Part shown: in pieces, positions 1-8,112 of the stretch
How the letters are laid out: every line of letters starts with the position of its first letter
How positions within the stretch are numbered: the stretch's first letter is position 1
From: Aldehydirespirator sp965220485
Lineage (GTDB): Bacteria; Actinomycetota; Acidimicrobiia; Acidimicrobiales; Aldehydirespiratoraceae
Direction of reading: 5' to 3'
Length of the DNA stretch: 64,000 bases
NCBI GenBank assembly: GCA_965220485.1
Contig: OZ244832.1
Coordinates: forward strand, 434,001 to 498,000
Made by a program: the position numbers and the translations under genes
Notes under the pieces: model-generated
What the model saw: the letters and a program-made list of their open reading frames with translations, nothing else
What the model was told of the DNA's origin: nothing
The model's database searches: none

Positions 1-1891
1 GCACTACGGCCCGGCTGATCTCCTTGAAGCCGTTGCCGAGTCCGGAGTTCTTCAGGCCCAGGCCGAGTCCCACCGCCTTGCCGGCCGCGATCGCCTCGTC
101 GTAGGTGCCCTTGATGGCTTCCAGGCACTCCATCGCGCCGAGGCTGCCGCCGTCCATGATCTGGCCCGGACCCCACACCGCTCCGGGGTGCACCGCGTTG
201 CGGCGTCGGATCTCCCAGCCGGTGATCCCCACCGCGTCGGCCAGACGGTCCAGAGCGCCCTCCATGGCGAACTGGGCCTGGTTGGCGCCGAACCCTCGGA
301 AGGCGCCGCACACGCTGTTGTTGGTGCGGGCCGCCACCGCCTCGACGTCCACGACCGGCACCACGTAGGGACCGCAGGCATGGCCGGCCGCCCGCTCCAG
401 CACCTTCATCCCGACCGAGGCGTAGGGACCGGAGTCTCCCAGCATCCGGGCTCGCAGGGCGGTGAGCCGGCCCTCGTCATCGCAGCCCGCGGCCAGCTCG
501 ATGCGAACCGGGTGCCGCTTGGGGTGCACCAGCAGCGACTCCTCGCGCGAGAACGTCGTCTTCACGGGCCGGTCGAGCAGCCAGGCGGCCAGCGCGGTCT
601 GGGTCTGGTTGGCGCAGTCCTCCTTGCCGCCGAAGGCGCCGCCGTTGGCTACCTGCTCGACCCAGATGCGGCTGTTGTCGATGCCGAGCACCGAGGCGAC
701 CTGGTCGCGGTCGTCCCACACGCCCTGGCCGCCGGAGTACACGTCCATGGCCCGCTCGCCGTCGGTGACCTTAGGCACGGCCAGCGTCGACTCGGGCTCC
801 AGGAAGGCCTGCTCGACCCGCTGGGTCTGGAACGTCTCGCGCAATGTGTGGGCCGACACTGCCAGCGCATCTTCCACATCGCCGCCCCGGGTGTAGGACG
901 ACACCGACAAGATGTTGCCGTCCAGGCCCCACACCGCGTCCTCGGCGCCGTCGGCCACGGCCGCGGCCGGGTCGGTGATCGGTGCCAGCGGCTCGTAGAC
1001 CACGTCGACCAGCTCCGCGGCCCGGCGGGCAGCCTCGCGGCTGTCGGCCACTACCAGAGCCATGACGTCGCCCAGGTACGAGGTTCGGCCGCCCACCGGG
1101 ATGAACACCGGCCAGTCCTTGTGGATCAGCCCGATGCGCAGTTCGCCCGGTACGTCGGCCGCGGTGACCACGGCAACCACGCCGGGCTTGGCTGCGGCCC
1201 GGCTGGTGTCGATCGAGACGACATCGGCTCGGGCGTGCTCGGCCAGGTGCACGGCACCGTGAAGCATCCCCGGGGCGGTCATGTCGTCGATGTAGAGCTT
1301 GTCGCCCAGCGCGAGCTCGGTCGACTCGTAGCGGGCGGCCCGGGATCCCACGCCGCGGGCGATCTCGACTGCAGTGCCGTCGGTGCCGGTGAGTCCGTCG
1401 GCGCCGGTGGCCAGCATCTCCACTGCGTCGAGGATCTTCAGGTATCCGGTGCAGCGGCACAGGTGGGCGCCGAGATGTCGGGACGCCTGTTCGCGGGTGA
1501 GGCTGGCGCCGTTGCGGTCGATCAGCGCCTTGGCCCGCATCACGATGCCCGGCGTGCAGAAGCCGCATTGCACGGCCCCCGCTGCGCCGAAAGCAGCCGC
1601 GTAACGGTGGCGCTCCTCGGTGCTGAGCCCTTCGGGGGTGACGATCTCGGCGCCCTGGGCCTTGCTCAGGGGGATCTGGCACGCCACTCGGGCCTTGCCG
1701 TTGAGCAGCACCGTGCAGCAGCCGCACTGGCCCGACGGGGAGCAGCCGTCCTTGGCCGCAATCAGCCCCAACTCCTCCCGAAGGGCCGCGAGCAGGTGGG
1801 GATGGTCGCCGACGCGCACCGTGGAGCCGTTGCACACGAACTCCGTCGCCGTCGGCGCGGCAGGTCCGGTTCGGTCCTGAAGGTCAGTCAC
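1..1891 (-). CDS. Molybdenum hydroxylase (xanthine dehydrogenase/aldehyde oxidoreductase family), fused 2Fe-2S and Mo-binding domains, incomplete at window edge
   Basis: The reading frame is open from a GTG at 1891 to the left edge (about 630 codons), so the C-terminus is missing. The N-terminus has a plant-type ferredoxin motif (GCSPSGQCGCC) and a second 2Fe-2S motif (QCGFCTPG, then LCRCTGY). The large Mo-cofactor domains follow directly (GGAFGGKEDCANQTQ, GAFRGFGANQAQFAMEG), with no FAD domain between them, as in MOP-type aldehyde oxidoreductases. Such enzymes hydroxylate aldehydes or N-heterocycles using molybdopterin, and electrons leave through the Fe-S clusters. A purine-rich AGAAGGGG lies upstream of the GTG. 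The substrate cannot be deduced. Family assignment is firm; product-level function is open. Confidence 0.9.
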   Translation of the reverse strand, partial: MTDLQDRTGPAAPTATEFVCNGSTVRVGDHPHLLAALREELGLIAAKDGCSPSGQCGCCTVLLNGKARVACQIPLSKAQGAEIVTPEGLSTEERHRYAAAFGAAGAVQCGFCTPGIVMRAKALIDRNGASLTREQASRHLGAHLCRCTGYLKILDAVEMLATGADGLTGTDGTAVEIARGVGSRAARYESTELALGDKLYIDDMTAPGMLHGAVHLAEHARADVVSIDTSRAAAKPGVVAVVTAADVPGELRIGLIHKDWPVFIPVGGRTSYLGDVMALVVADSREAARRAAELVDVVYEPLAPITDPAAAVADGAEDAVWGLDGNILSVSSYTRGGDVEDALAVSAHTLRETFQTQRVEQAFLEPESTLAVPKVTDGERAMDVYSGGQGVWDDRDQVASVLGIDNSRIWVEQVANGGAFGGKEDCANQTQTALAAWLLDRPVKTTFSREESLLVHPKRHPVRIELAAGCDDEGRLTALRARMLGDSGPYASVGMKVLERAAGHACGPYVVPVVDVEAVAARTNNSVCGAFRGFGANQAQFAMEGALDRLADAVGITGWEIRRRNAVHPGAVWGPGQIMDGGSLGAMECLEAIKGTYDEAIAAGKAVGLGLGLKNSGLGNGFKEISRAVV

Positions 1892-2052
1892 GGTGCCCCT
1901 TCTGGCATTGGTGCACGATACACCATTGCGCCGATTGCCCGTCCAGTACCGGTCTCGCCGGTCTTCCTCAACTCCGGGTCATCCGCGCCAGGCAGCGTCG
2001 GCGCGCGGGCTTGTGCCCCCGGCAGAGAGAGCTTCCTTCGCCATATGGCTCC

Positions 2053-2076
2053 TCATTGGGCAGTGTTGCCCAATGA
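2053..2076. promoter_or_regulatory. Perfect 10-bp inverted repeat, candidate operator
   Basis: TCATTGGGCA and TGCCCAATGA are separated by 4 bp. They lie in the 312-bp gap between the divergent Mo-hydroxylase and LuxR-type genes. AATGACTC overlaps the right arm (2072-2079) and recurs at 2088-2095 and 2160-2167. Symmetry and position suggest a regulator-binding site; this is inference. Confidence 0.5.
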
Positions 2077-2203
2077 CTCGGTTGCCTAATGACTCACCGA
2101 GCCTTGCCGCGGACTGGCGCACCCTCAGGCGGCCATCGCCGGGGCGCAAGGTGTCGTCTAATGACTCTCCGTGCCTGTTGCGGACTGTTGAGGGAGCGCT
2201 ATT

Positions 2204-2575
2204 GTGCTACAAGTGCTGGCGACAGAGGGCCACGACTCGCCCCTTGTGAGAGTGTCTTTGGCCTGTGGGAGGATCGTCGGAGGTGCCCGGGCCATCGCGG
2301 AGGCCTACGGCTTCGGAGTGCCGGAGGGCCCACACCCAGAGCCCTGGACGGCGGCTTATCACCGCGATGCCGTGCGTGTGTACGCGGAATCGCTGCCGAT
2401 GCCGTATGAGCGGCGCATCGGGTCGCTGTTCATTCACAGCGCGGAGGCGATGGACGCCTTCGATATCCCTTCAGCACTCGCCGACGACTGGTTCATCGCC
2501 AAGGCGTACCTGTCACAACGCGAGTTCTGCTATCGCGGACCATTTGGCCGCCGAGGGGAAGCGTTCGCCGAGTAA
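2204..2575 (+). CDS. Hypothetical protein, probable N-terminal part of a frameshifted LuxR-type regulator
   Basis: This 123-residue frame has normal protein composition (for example AIAEAYGFGVPEGP, AEAMDAFDIPSALADDWFIA) and no family I recognise. It ends at 2575, inside a second frame that carries a clear LuxR-type helix-turn-helix and has no good start codon of its own. Protein-like composition appears to move from this frame to the next near 2515. The simplest reading is one regulator of about 240 residues split by a single-base indel, either a real decay event or an assembly error. Two overlapping genes are the alternative. Confidence 0.5.
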   Translation: MLQVLATEGHDSPLVRVSLACGRIVGGARAIAEAYGFGVPEGPHPEPWTAAYHRDAVRVYAESLPMPYERRIGSLFIHSAEAMDAFDIPSALADDWFIAKAYLSQREFCYRGPFGRRGEAFAE

Positions 2576-2924
2576 CCGGCAGCTATCGTCGCCGGAGATC
2601 GACGGCGAGGAGCCGCCGCGAGTGATCCACTACGACCGCTTGGCCGAGCTGACCACCCTCGACGGAGCGCGCCGTCTGGAGCGGGCCGCGATCGCGGTTC
2701 AGCGACACATCGGCGCGCCAACGCAGTCCATGATTGACGACGGCCAGCGCAGGCTGCTCAATCTGCTGGCGGGCGGCACCGCCATCGTCGACATGGCCGG
2801 GAGCCTCGGCTATTCCGAGCGCACCATCTACCGGGCGCTCAACCGGCTGTACAGAACGCTCGGGGTGGCCGACCGCATTCATGCCGTGCGCAAGGCCGCC
2901 ACCGAGGGCCTGCTGGACGGCTGA
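2544..2924 (+). CDS. LuxR/GerE-type helix-turn-helix C-terminal domain
   Basis: The last 60 residues match the GerE fold: QRRLLNLLAGGTAIVDMAG, then LGYSERTIYRALNRLYRTLG and ADRIHAVRKAATEGLL. This corresponds to the usual pattern of a scaffold helix, SERTV-type recognition helix and dimerisation helix. The candidate starts are poor: TTG at 2544 inside the upstream frame, or GTG at 2622. This supports a frameshift from the frame starting at 2204. No phospho-acceptor or autoinducer domain is recognisable upstream. It sits beside a Mo-hydroxylase gene with a strong palindrome in the shared upstream region, so local regulation is plausible but unproven. Confidence 0.7.
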   Translation: MAAEGKRSPSNRQLSSPEIDGEEPPRVIHYDRLAELTTLDGARRLERAAIAVQRHIGAPTQSMIDDGQRRLLNLLAGGTAIVDMAGSLGYSERTIYRALNRLYRTLGVADRIHAVRKAATEGLLDG

Positions 2925-2967
2925 CCGCGCTAGGCCGCGCGGTCGCGCTGCGTCTCTCGCCATGCGG

Positions 2968-3516
2968 CTATTCGAGCGGATCCCAATCCTCGAGCATCTT
3001 CCGTGCCTCCGCTCCGGTGATATCGAACGACGAGTACTTGAACTTGGTGGCACTTTCGGCCCATTTTGCGAAATACAGCCCAGCTTCGTTAGTGAACTCA
3101 CAGCCCTCGACACCGCGAATTTCTACGGGTTTCCAAGATCTGCCGTCCGGTAGCACGTCGCATGACACTGTGGGTGACGCACGCACAGACAGCAGCCCGC
3201 CTGCAGGCCACCTCACCGCCACAGTGTAGATGGGGACACCTCCTGCGTCGGCTCGCCGCAGCTCGGCATCGGTATCGACACCCCCGATGGGCGATGCAGG
3301 CGCAAGATACAGCAGCCGGTCATCGGGGGCTACCGGCACCTCGTCAACCCCCACCGACCAAGCGACTTCCAACCGAGGAATGTAGGACGTATTTGAGGTG
3401 GGTTGGTTCTGCGACGTGGGCTCGATCGGTGGCAAATCGGGGGTGTCGGAGCACGCTAGAAGGAACCCGAGCGCACAGAGCGCGGTCCAATCCAACAACC
3501 TCACGCGAACTGACAC
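2968..3516 (-). CDS. Hypothetical secreted lipoprotein
   Basis: The protein is 182 residues long. A signal peptide (VRLLDWTALCALGFLLACS) ends in a lipobox LLAC, so the mature protein should start with a lipidated Cys near residue 22. A Thr/Ser/Pro/Gln-rich linker follows (to about residue 45). The remaining globular part has three further cysteines, including SCDVL and EGCEF, which could form a disulfide outside the membrane. I recognise no domain. It is encoded convergently with the LuxR-type gene and is followed upstream by a gap of about 110 bp before the sulfite-oxidase-like gene. Lipoprotein status is well supported; function is unknown. Confidence 0.75.
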   Translation of the reverse strand: MSVRVRLLDWTALCALGFLLACSDTPDLPPIEPTSQNQPTSNTSYIPRLEVAWSVGVDEVPVAPDDRLLYLAPASPIGGVDTDAELRRADAGGVPIYTVAVRWPAGGLLSVRASPTVSCDVLPDGRSWKPVEIRGVEGCEFTNEAGLYFAKWAESATKFKYSSFDITGAEARKMLEDWDPLE

Positions 3517-3629
3517 CTCGATAGCGCGCTGGCTACTGCTGCCACACTACCTCGCCGTCATCGATGATGCGCTCAGTTTCCCGCGGCTGGGTGCCGCTTG
3601 CTTAGGCGGCTTCGGCGGTCGGGCGGGGG

Positions 3630-5363
3630 TCAGGCGTCGACGGTGACTGTGATGGTGTGCCAGCCCTCGGCACCGTTGGGGCGGGGGTCCACCTCCCGCT
3701 GGCCCTGGGTGGCGCCGTCTCCGTCGGTGGCCCGCACCCGGATCTGGTGCCGGCCCGCGGTGGGCGTCCACTCGCGGTGCCACTGCGCCCAACTCTCGTC
3801 GCCCAAGGCCTCGCCCAGTGTGCAGGGCAGCCATCCCTCGTCGTCGATGCTTACTTCGACCCGCTCGATGCCGCGGGTCGGGGCCCAGGCGATACCCGCG
3901 ATCGGTGTGGGCTGGCCGGCGACTAGCCCGCGGCCGCCAGAAGGCACGTCAATGCGGCTCTGGGTCTTCATCGGCCCCTCCTTGGACCAGCCCCGGGGCA
4001 CCCAGTAGCCGTCGAAGCCGTCCCAGGTGGTGAGGTGGATCTCATCGATCCACTTCACGGCCGAGACGTAGCCGTAGAGCCCGGCCACCACCAGCCGGGC
4101 CGGGAAGCCGTGGTTGGTTGGCAGGAACTCGTCGTTCATGCCGATGGCCAGGATGGCGTTGCGGCCGTCGTACACCAGCGGGGTCGGGAAGCCAGCCGTC
4201 CAGTCGTCCACCGAACGGCCCACCACCTGGTCCGCGTCGGCCTGCACCCCGGCCCGGTCCAGCAGCGCCGACAGCGGGACGCCGGTCCAGACTGCGTTGC
4301 CGACCAGGTTGCCGCCCACGTCGTTCGACACGCATGACAGGGTGATGACGTGGTCGGAGAGGTCCATGGCCTGGATCTCGTCGAAGGAGATCTCGTAGGG
4401 ATTGTCGACCATGCCGGTGAAGCGCAGTCGCCAACTGGCCGGGTCGACCTGGGGGACCTTTCCGAAGGCGGTGTCGATCCGGTAGAAGCTGTCGTTGGGG
4501 GTCACGTACGACGAGATGCCCGCGACCTCGTCGTCCAGCGTGTCGAGGGCGGCCACCTGCTCTCTCACCGGCCGCGCCGGCGATGACGGTGCGGTGGTGC
4601 TGGTGGTGGACTGAGGTGCCGCGCTCGGCTCGGTTGTGGACGGGGGAGGCGCTGTCGTGGTGGCTGACCTCAGGGTGTTCGTAGCCAGGAACTGCTCGGC
4701 CTGCGACTGGCCCCGCAGAGACCGCCCCACGCCGACCATGGCCAGCGCGGCCGCGCCAGCACCCACCGCGTAGGCGAAGAAGGCCCGCCGCGTCGTCGTC
4801 TGCGGGCCCGATGTCTCCAGGTCTCCCGGAGGTGCCGATAGGTCCGGTTCGGCCGGCTCGGCCGCGTCTGCCGGAACCGGGTGCCGGGCGGCGCGGCTCA
4901 CCAGAAGCAGCGTGGCCCCAGCGGCCAGCGCGGTGGCGGCCAGCGCCACCACCCATGATCCGACGGCCGGACTCAGCGGATTGCGGGCCGCGGCCCAACC
5001 GCCCAGAAGACCGAACAGCGCGAATCCGGCGACGGTCACCCGCGGCTGGCCGCGCGCCGCGAAGCGGCCCAGCAGCCCGCCGAGAACAAGCGAACCCACG
5101 ATGATGCCCGCGGTGAGCAGGGTCTTCTGGCTCGTGCCGATGTTGGCGATGCTGAACGCCACGATGTCGCCGGGGGTGTAGTCGCTGAGCAGTTCGCTGA
5201 CTGCCACCACCAGCGAGGGGATCGATTCGAACGCCCCGTCCATTAGCTCGCCGAACCCCAGGGCCAGGGCCGCGCCCGCGGTCCCGGCCAGTGCCCCCAA
5301 CATGGTGGGTGCCGCGCCTGGCGATGTGTCGGGACGCCCGTCGATCGATTCTTCGTCTGTCAC
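3630..5363 (-). CDS. Membrane-anchored molybdopterin oxidoreductase, sulfite-oxidase family (paralogue 1)
   Basis: The protein is 577 residues long. Residues 1-170 contain about four hydrophobic segments. A TTRRAFFAYAVGAG segment starts a further membrane helix, then comes a Ser/Thr/Pro linker. The C-terminal half is a sulfite-oxidase-type Mo domain: LSCVSNDVGGNLVGNAVWTG holds the presumed Mo-ligand Cys, with PTNHGFPARLVVAGLYG and VKWIDEIHLTTWDGFDGYW downstream. A Mo-cofactor dimerisation domain (GIAWAPTRGIERVEVS, HTITVTV end) closes the protein. The active domain should face outside the membrane. The true substrate is unknown. A closely similar paralogue with a longer linker lies at 8096-10369. 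Confidence 0.9.
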   Translation of the reverse strand: MTDEESIDGRPDTSPGAAPTMLGALAGTAGAALALGFGELMDGAFESIPSLVVAVSELLSDYTPGDIVAFSIANIGTSQKTLLTAGIIVGSLVLGGLLGRFAARGQPRVTVAGFALFGLLGGWAAARNPLSPAVGSWVVALAATALAAGATLLLVSRAARHPVPADAAEPAEPDLSAPPGDLETSGPQTTTRRAFFAYAVGAGAAALAMVGVGRSLRGQSQAEQFLATNTLRSATTTAPPPSTTEPSAAPQSTTSTTAPSSPARPVREQVAALDTLDDEVAGISSYVTPNDSFYRIDTAFGKVPQVDPASWRLRFTGMVDNPYEISFDEIQAMDLSDHVITLSCVSNDVGGNLVGNAVWTGVPLSALLDRAGVQADADQVVGRSVDDWTAGFPTPLVYDGRNAILAIGMNDEFLPTNHGFPARLVVAGLYGYVSAVKWIDEIHLTTWDGFDGYWVPRGWSKEGPMKTQSRIDVPSGGRGLVAGQPTPIAGIAWAPTRGIERVEVSIDDEGWLPCTLGEALGDESWAQWHREWTPTAGRHQIRVRATDGDGATQGQREVDPRPNGAEGWHTITVTVDA

Positions 5364-5427
5364 TGCTCGCCCCTTGACCGCCTCGGACGGGTTCTTTCGT
5401 CCGCTCAGATCGTACGCCTTTCGTCCC

Positions 5428-5496
5428 AGAGGCGGAGCGGATGGGCCGCATTTTACCTGGATTTCCGCAAGGCGGTGACCTATCCGCGTGGCCTCT
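5428..5496. repeat. Short border-repeat element with imperfect inverted termini
   Basis: The left end AGAGGCGGAGCGGATGGG and the reverse complement of the right end, AGAGGCCACGCGGATAGG, match at 14 of 18 positions. The element lies in the 184-bp gap between the divergent sulfite-oxidase-like gene and rsgA. It is the shortest well-preserved type of the repeat family described in the findings. Confidence 0.65.
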
Positions 5497-5547
5497 AGGC
5501 ACCGCGATGGGCAATAGTGGGAGAATGGACACGGGCTTCCAGCGCCG

Positions 5548-6558
5548 ATGACGGACCGCGTCGGCGACCTGCGCTGTTGGGGTTACGGCCACCGCGTGGC
5601 CGACGCGGTCGAAGCTGGAGCGCAGGTCGGCAGGGTGGTACAGGTGGACCGGGGCGAGTGCGATGTGGTCACCGCGGCCGGCATGGAGAGGGCTGGCTCG
5701 GATTCGGTGCGGGCCCAAGCTGAGATAGCGCCGGTCACCGGCGACTGGGTGCAGGTGACTCGCCAGCACGGTGTGACGCTGATCAGCCGCGTCCTGCCCC
5801 GCGGCACGGCCCTGGTCCGACGGGACCCGGCCGAGCGTGACACCGAGCAGGTGCTGGCGGCCAACTTCGACATCGTGGGCATCGTCGCTGGCCTCGATCG
5901 GCCTCTGCCACCGGGCCGCTTCGAGCGCATGCTGGTGATGGCCCGCGACAGTGGAGCCTCGATCGTGATCCTGCTGACCAAGGCCGATCGGGCGCCCGAA
6001 GCGGCCTCCGCGGCTGAGACGGTGAGGGCAGTGGCCGGCGACGTCGATGTCCTGACGTTGAGCGTCCGCAGCGGCCAGGGCCTCGCCGATCTCCGGTCTC
6101 GGCTAGGCCTTGGCCGCACGCTGGCCCTGGTCGGAGCAAGCGGATCAGGTAAGTCGAGCCTGATAAACGCCTTGGCGGGTGCCGAGGTGGCGGCCACGGC
6201 CGCGGTCCGCGCCTCGGACCGGCGGGGGCGGCACACCACCATCGCTCGCCGACTCGTGCTGCTGCCCGACGACGGGGGGCTGGTGCTCGACACACCCGGT
6301 GTGCGCTCTCTCGGCCTCATCGACGCGCAGGAGGCGCTGAGCCGCGTGTTCAGAGACATAGAGGAGCACAGCCGCAGCTGCCGGTTCGCGGACTGCGCCC
6401 ACCGCACCGAGCCCGACTGTGCCGTCACGGCCGCGGTCGACCAGGGCGAGATGGACCCGCGGCGGGTAGAGCGCTTCCTCGCCCTGCGCGACGAGATCGA
6501 GCAGCAGCAGATCCGCGAGATGCAACGGGCCCGCGCCGCAACCCGCGGCCGACGCTGA
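5548..6558 (+). CDS. rsgA: Ribosome small subunit-dependent GTPase A
   Basis: RsgA is a late 30S assembly GTPase. The 336-residue product has an N-terminal OB-fold region and a circularly permuted GTPase. In order these are the NKxD-type motif LLTKAD (about residue 142), the P-loop GASGSGKSSLINAL (about 195), the switch/G3 motif LDTPGV (about 250), and a C-terminal zinc knuckle CRFADCAHRTEPDC. The permuted order of G motifs is diagnostic. The start ATG at 5548 follows a short AT-containing region. The gene is divergent from the sulfite-oxidase-like gene and converges with the acyl-CoA synthetase; only 9 bp separate the two stop codons. Confidence 0.95.
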   Translation: MTDRVGDLRCWGYGHRVADAVEAGAQVGRVVQVDRGECDVVTAAGMERAGSDSVRAQAEIAPVTGDWVQVTRQHGVTLISRVLPRGTALVRRDPAERDTEQVLAANFDIVGIVAGLDRPLPPGRFERMLVMARDSGASIVILLTKADRAPEAASAAETVRAVAGDVDVLTLSVRSGQGLADLRSRLGLGRTLALVGASGSGKSSLINALAGAEVAATAAVRASDRRGRHTTIARRLVLLPDDGGLVLDTPGVRSLGLIDAQEALSRVFRDIEEHSRSCRFADCAHRTEPDCAVTAAVDQGEMDPRRVERFLALRDEIEQQQIREMQRARAATRGRR

Positions 6559-6567
6559 CCACTGTCG

Positions 6568-8112
6568 TCAGACGCGGCCTGTCCTCTCGGCCTCTAGGTG
6601 GCGGCGGTCTATCTTCCCGGTCGGGTTGCGGGGCAGCGCGTCAACCAGCTCCAAGGCCTCGGGCAGCTTGTGGCGGGTCAGCACGCCGGCGCCGAAGGCC
6701 CGCAGTTCCTCCAGTGTGGGCGGGTTGGCACGATCTCGGGGTGCCACCACGGCCAGGCCGATCTCGCCCATCACCGGGTCAGGGCGGGGAACCACCGCTA
6801 CCTCCTGCACTCCAGGGTGCCCGGCCAGCACGCTCTCGACTTCCGCCGGGTGCACGTTGTATCCGCCCCGGATGAACATGTCGCTCGTGCGTCCCGCCAG
6901 ACGGTAGACGCCGTTCGTATCCACCGTGGCCAGGTCCCCGGTGCGCAGCCAGTCGTCCACCAGAGCCTCGGAGCTGGACTCGGGGTCGCGCCAGTAGCCC
7001 GACATCACCGCGGGCGACCTCAGCCACAGCTCTCCGGTTTCACCAGGTTCGAGCGGCACTCCGGCCGCGTCCCGGATCTGAGCCTGCACGCCGGGTCGGG
7101 GCCGGCCCACGGAATGGCAGGCCTCGTCGTCGTCGGCGTCGAGCGCGGTGGCGAGGCCCACGCCTCCCGACTCGGTCGATGAGTAGCGGATCGAGTACGG
7201 GGCGCCGAAGCACTGGCGGGCGGTTCGCACCAACTCCGGTGGGGGCGGGCCGCCGCCGGCAACTACTGCCCGCACGGCCGAGAAGTCCAGCCTCCGCGCC
7301 GACGGATGTCTGACCATCAGAGCGATCTGGGGAGCCACGCCAGCGACGGCGGTCATGCGATGGCGGGCTATCAGCTCCAGCACCTCGCCCGCTGACCAGC
7401 GCTCCAACAGGTGTGTGGTCTGGCCGCAGGCCAGCATCCACGGGAGCTTCGTCATGAAGGCAACATGGGCGAAATGGGTGGACGAGATGCTGTGACCTCC
7501 GCCCCACTCGCCGCCCGTGTCGAACTCGGCTACGGCGCGGAGTTGGCGGTTCGCGAACCAGACCGCCTTTGGTGCGCCGGTGGATCCCGAAGTGAAGCAG
7601 ATGCATACCGGCTGCTCGTCGTCCGGGTTGTCCGCCGGGTTCAACGGGGATGCTTCCAAGTGCGAGCGCATCGATCCGCCCGCCGCGGCCGGATCAACGC
7701 TGGCCTCCAACAGTTCCACCCGGCGGGCGGCTCCGGAGTCGACGAGGTGAGCGAGGCGAGGGTCCACTGCGACCAGGTCGGCTCGCAGCGCGTCGAGGCA
7801 GCCGGCCACCTCAGCCGGGGTCAAGAGCGGGTTAACCCCGGCCGTGATCGCGCCGATGCGGGCGGCACCGAGGTAGAGGGCCACATAGTCGACGTCGGAG
7901 GGCAGCACCAGGCCTACCACCGACCCCTCTCCCAGCCCGCGTTGCCGCAGCCCGGCCGCGACCTGCTGCGCGGCCTGCTCCAGCTGCTCGAAGCTCAAGG
8001 ACCTGCCTGCGGCGGTGACGAAGGCGGCGCGCTCGCCGAAGTCGCTAGCGGCCCGTTGAATAGCCTCGGTCAGCACCGAGGCCGTGTCATCAGTCTTAGC
8101 GCGATCTGACAT
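6568..8112 (-). CDS. AMP-forming acyl-CoA synthetase/ligase
   Basis: This 514-residue member of the adenylate-forming superfamily activates a carboxylic acid to its CoA thioester through an acyl-AMP. Visible motifs are CICFTSGSTGAPKAVWF (P-loop, A3), YSSTESGGVG (A5), DWLRTGDLATVDTNGVYRLA (A7), GRTSDMFIRGGYNVHPAEVE (A8) and NPTGKIDRR with the catalytic Lys (A10). I chose the ATG at 8112 rather than 8142. It gives a 17-bp overlap with the upstream gene and translational coupling on the minus strand. The C-terminal codons HLEAERTGRV coincide with DNA resembling one end of the border-repeat family (6574-6597). The acyl substrate is not predictable. Confidence 0.9.
   Translation of the reverse strand: MSDRAKTDDTASVLTEAIQRAASDFGERAAFVTAAGRSLSFEQLEQAAQQVAAGLRQRGLGEGSVVGLVLPSDVDYVALYLGAARIGAITAGVNPLLTPAEVAGCLDALRADLVAVDPRLAHLVDSGAARRVELLEASVDPAAAGGSMRSHLEASPLNPADNPDDEQPVCICFTSGSTGAPKAVWFANRQLRAVAEFDTGGEWGGGHSISSTHFAHVAFMTKLPWMLACGQTTHLLERWSAGEVLELIARHRMTAVAGVAPQIALMVRHPSARRLDFSAVRAVVAGGGPPPPELVRTARQCFGAPYSIRYSSTESGGVGLATALDADDDEACHSVGRPRPGVQAQIRDAAGVPLEPGETGELWLRSPAVMSGYWRDPESSSEALVDDWLRTGDLATVDTNGVYRLAGRTSDMFIRGGYNVHPAEVESVLAGHPGVQEVAVVPRPDPVMGEIGLAVVAPRDRANPPTLEELRAFGAGVLTRHKLPEALELVDALPRNPTGKIDRRHLEAERTGRV
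6574..6597. repeat. Possible solo end of the border-repeat family inside the acyl-CoA synthetase 3' end
   Basis: On the minus strand the sequence is TAGAGGCCGAGAGGACAGGC, close to the family end TAGAGGCCGAGCGGATAGGC. Here it is read as the codons for LEAERTGR, just before the stop. With two or three mismatches over 24 bp, chance similarity cannot be excluded. Confidence 0.4.

Noticed and set aside
188..2089. 633-codon open frame on the plus strand
   Set aside because: It is antisense to the Mo-hydroxylase gene, which has clear cofactor motifs. The frame has biased His/Gly/Val composition typical of a GC-rich shadow.
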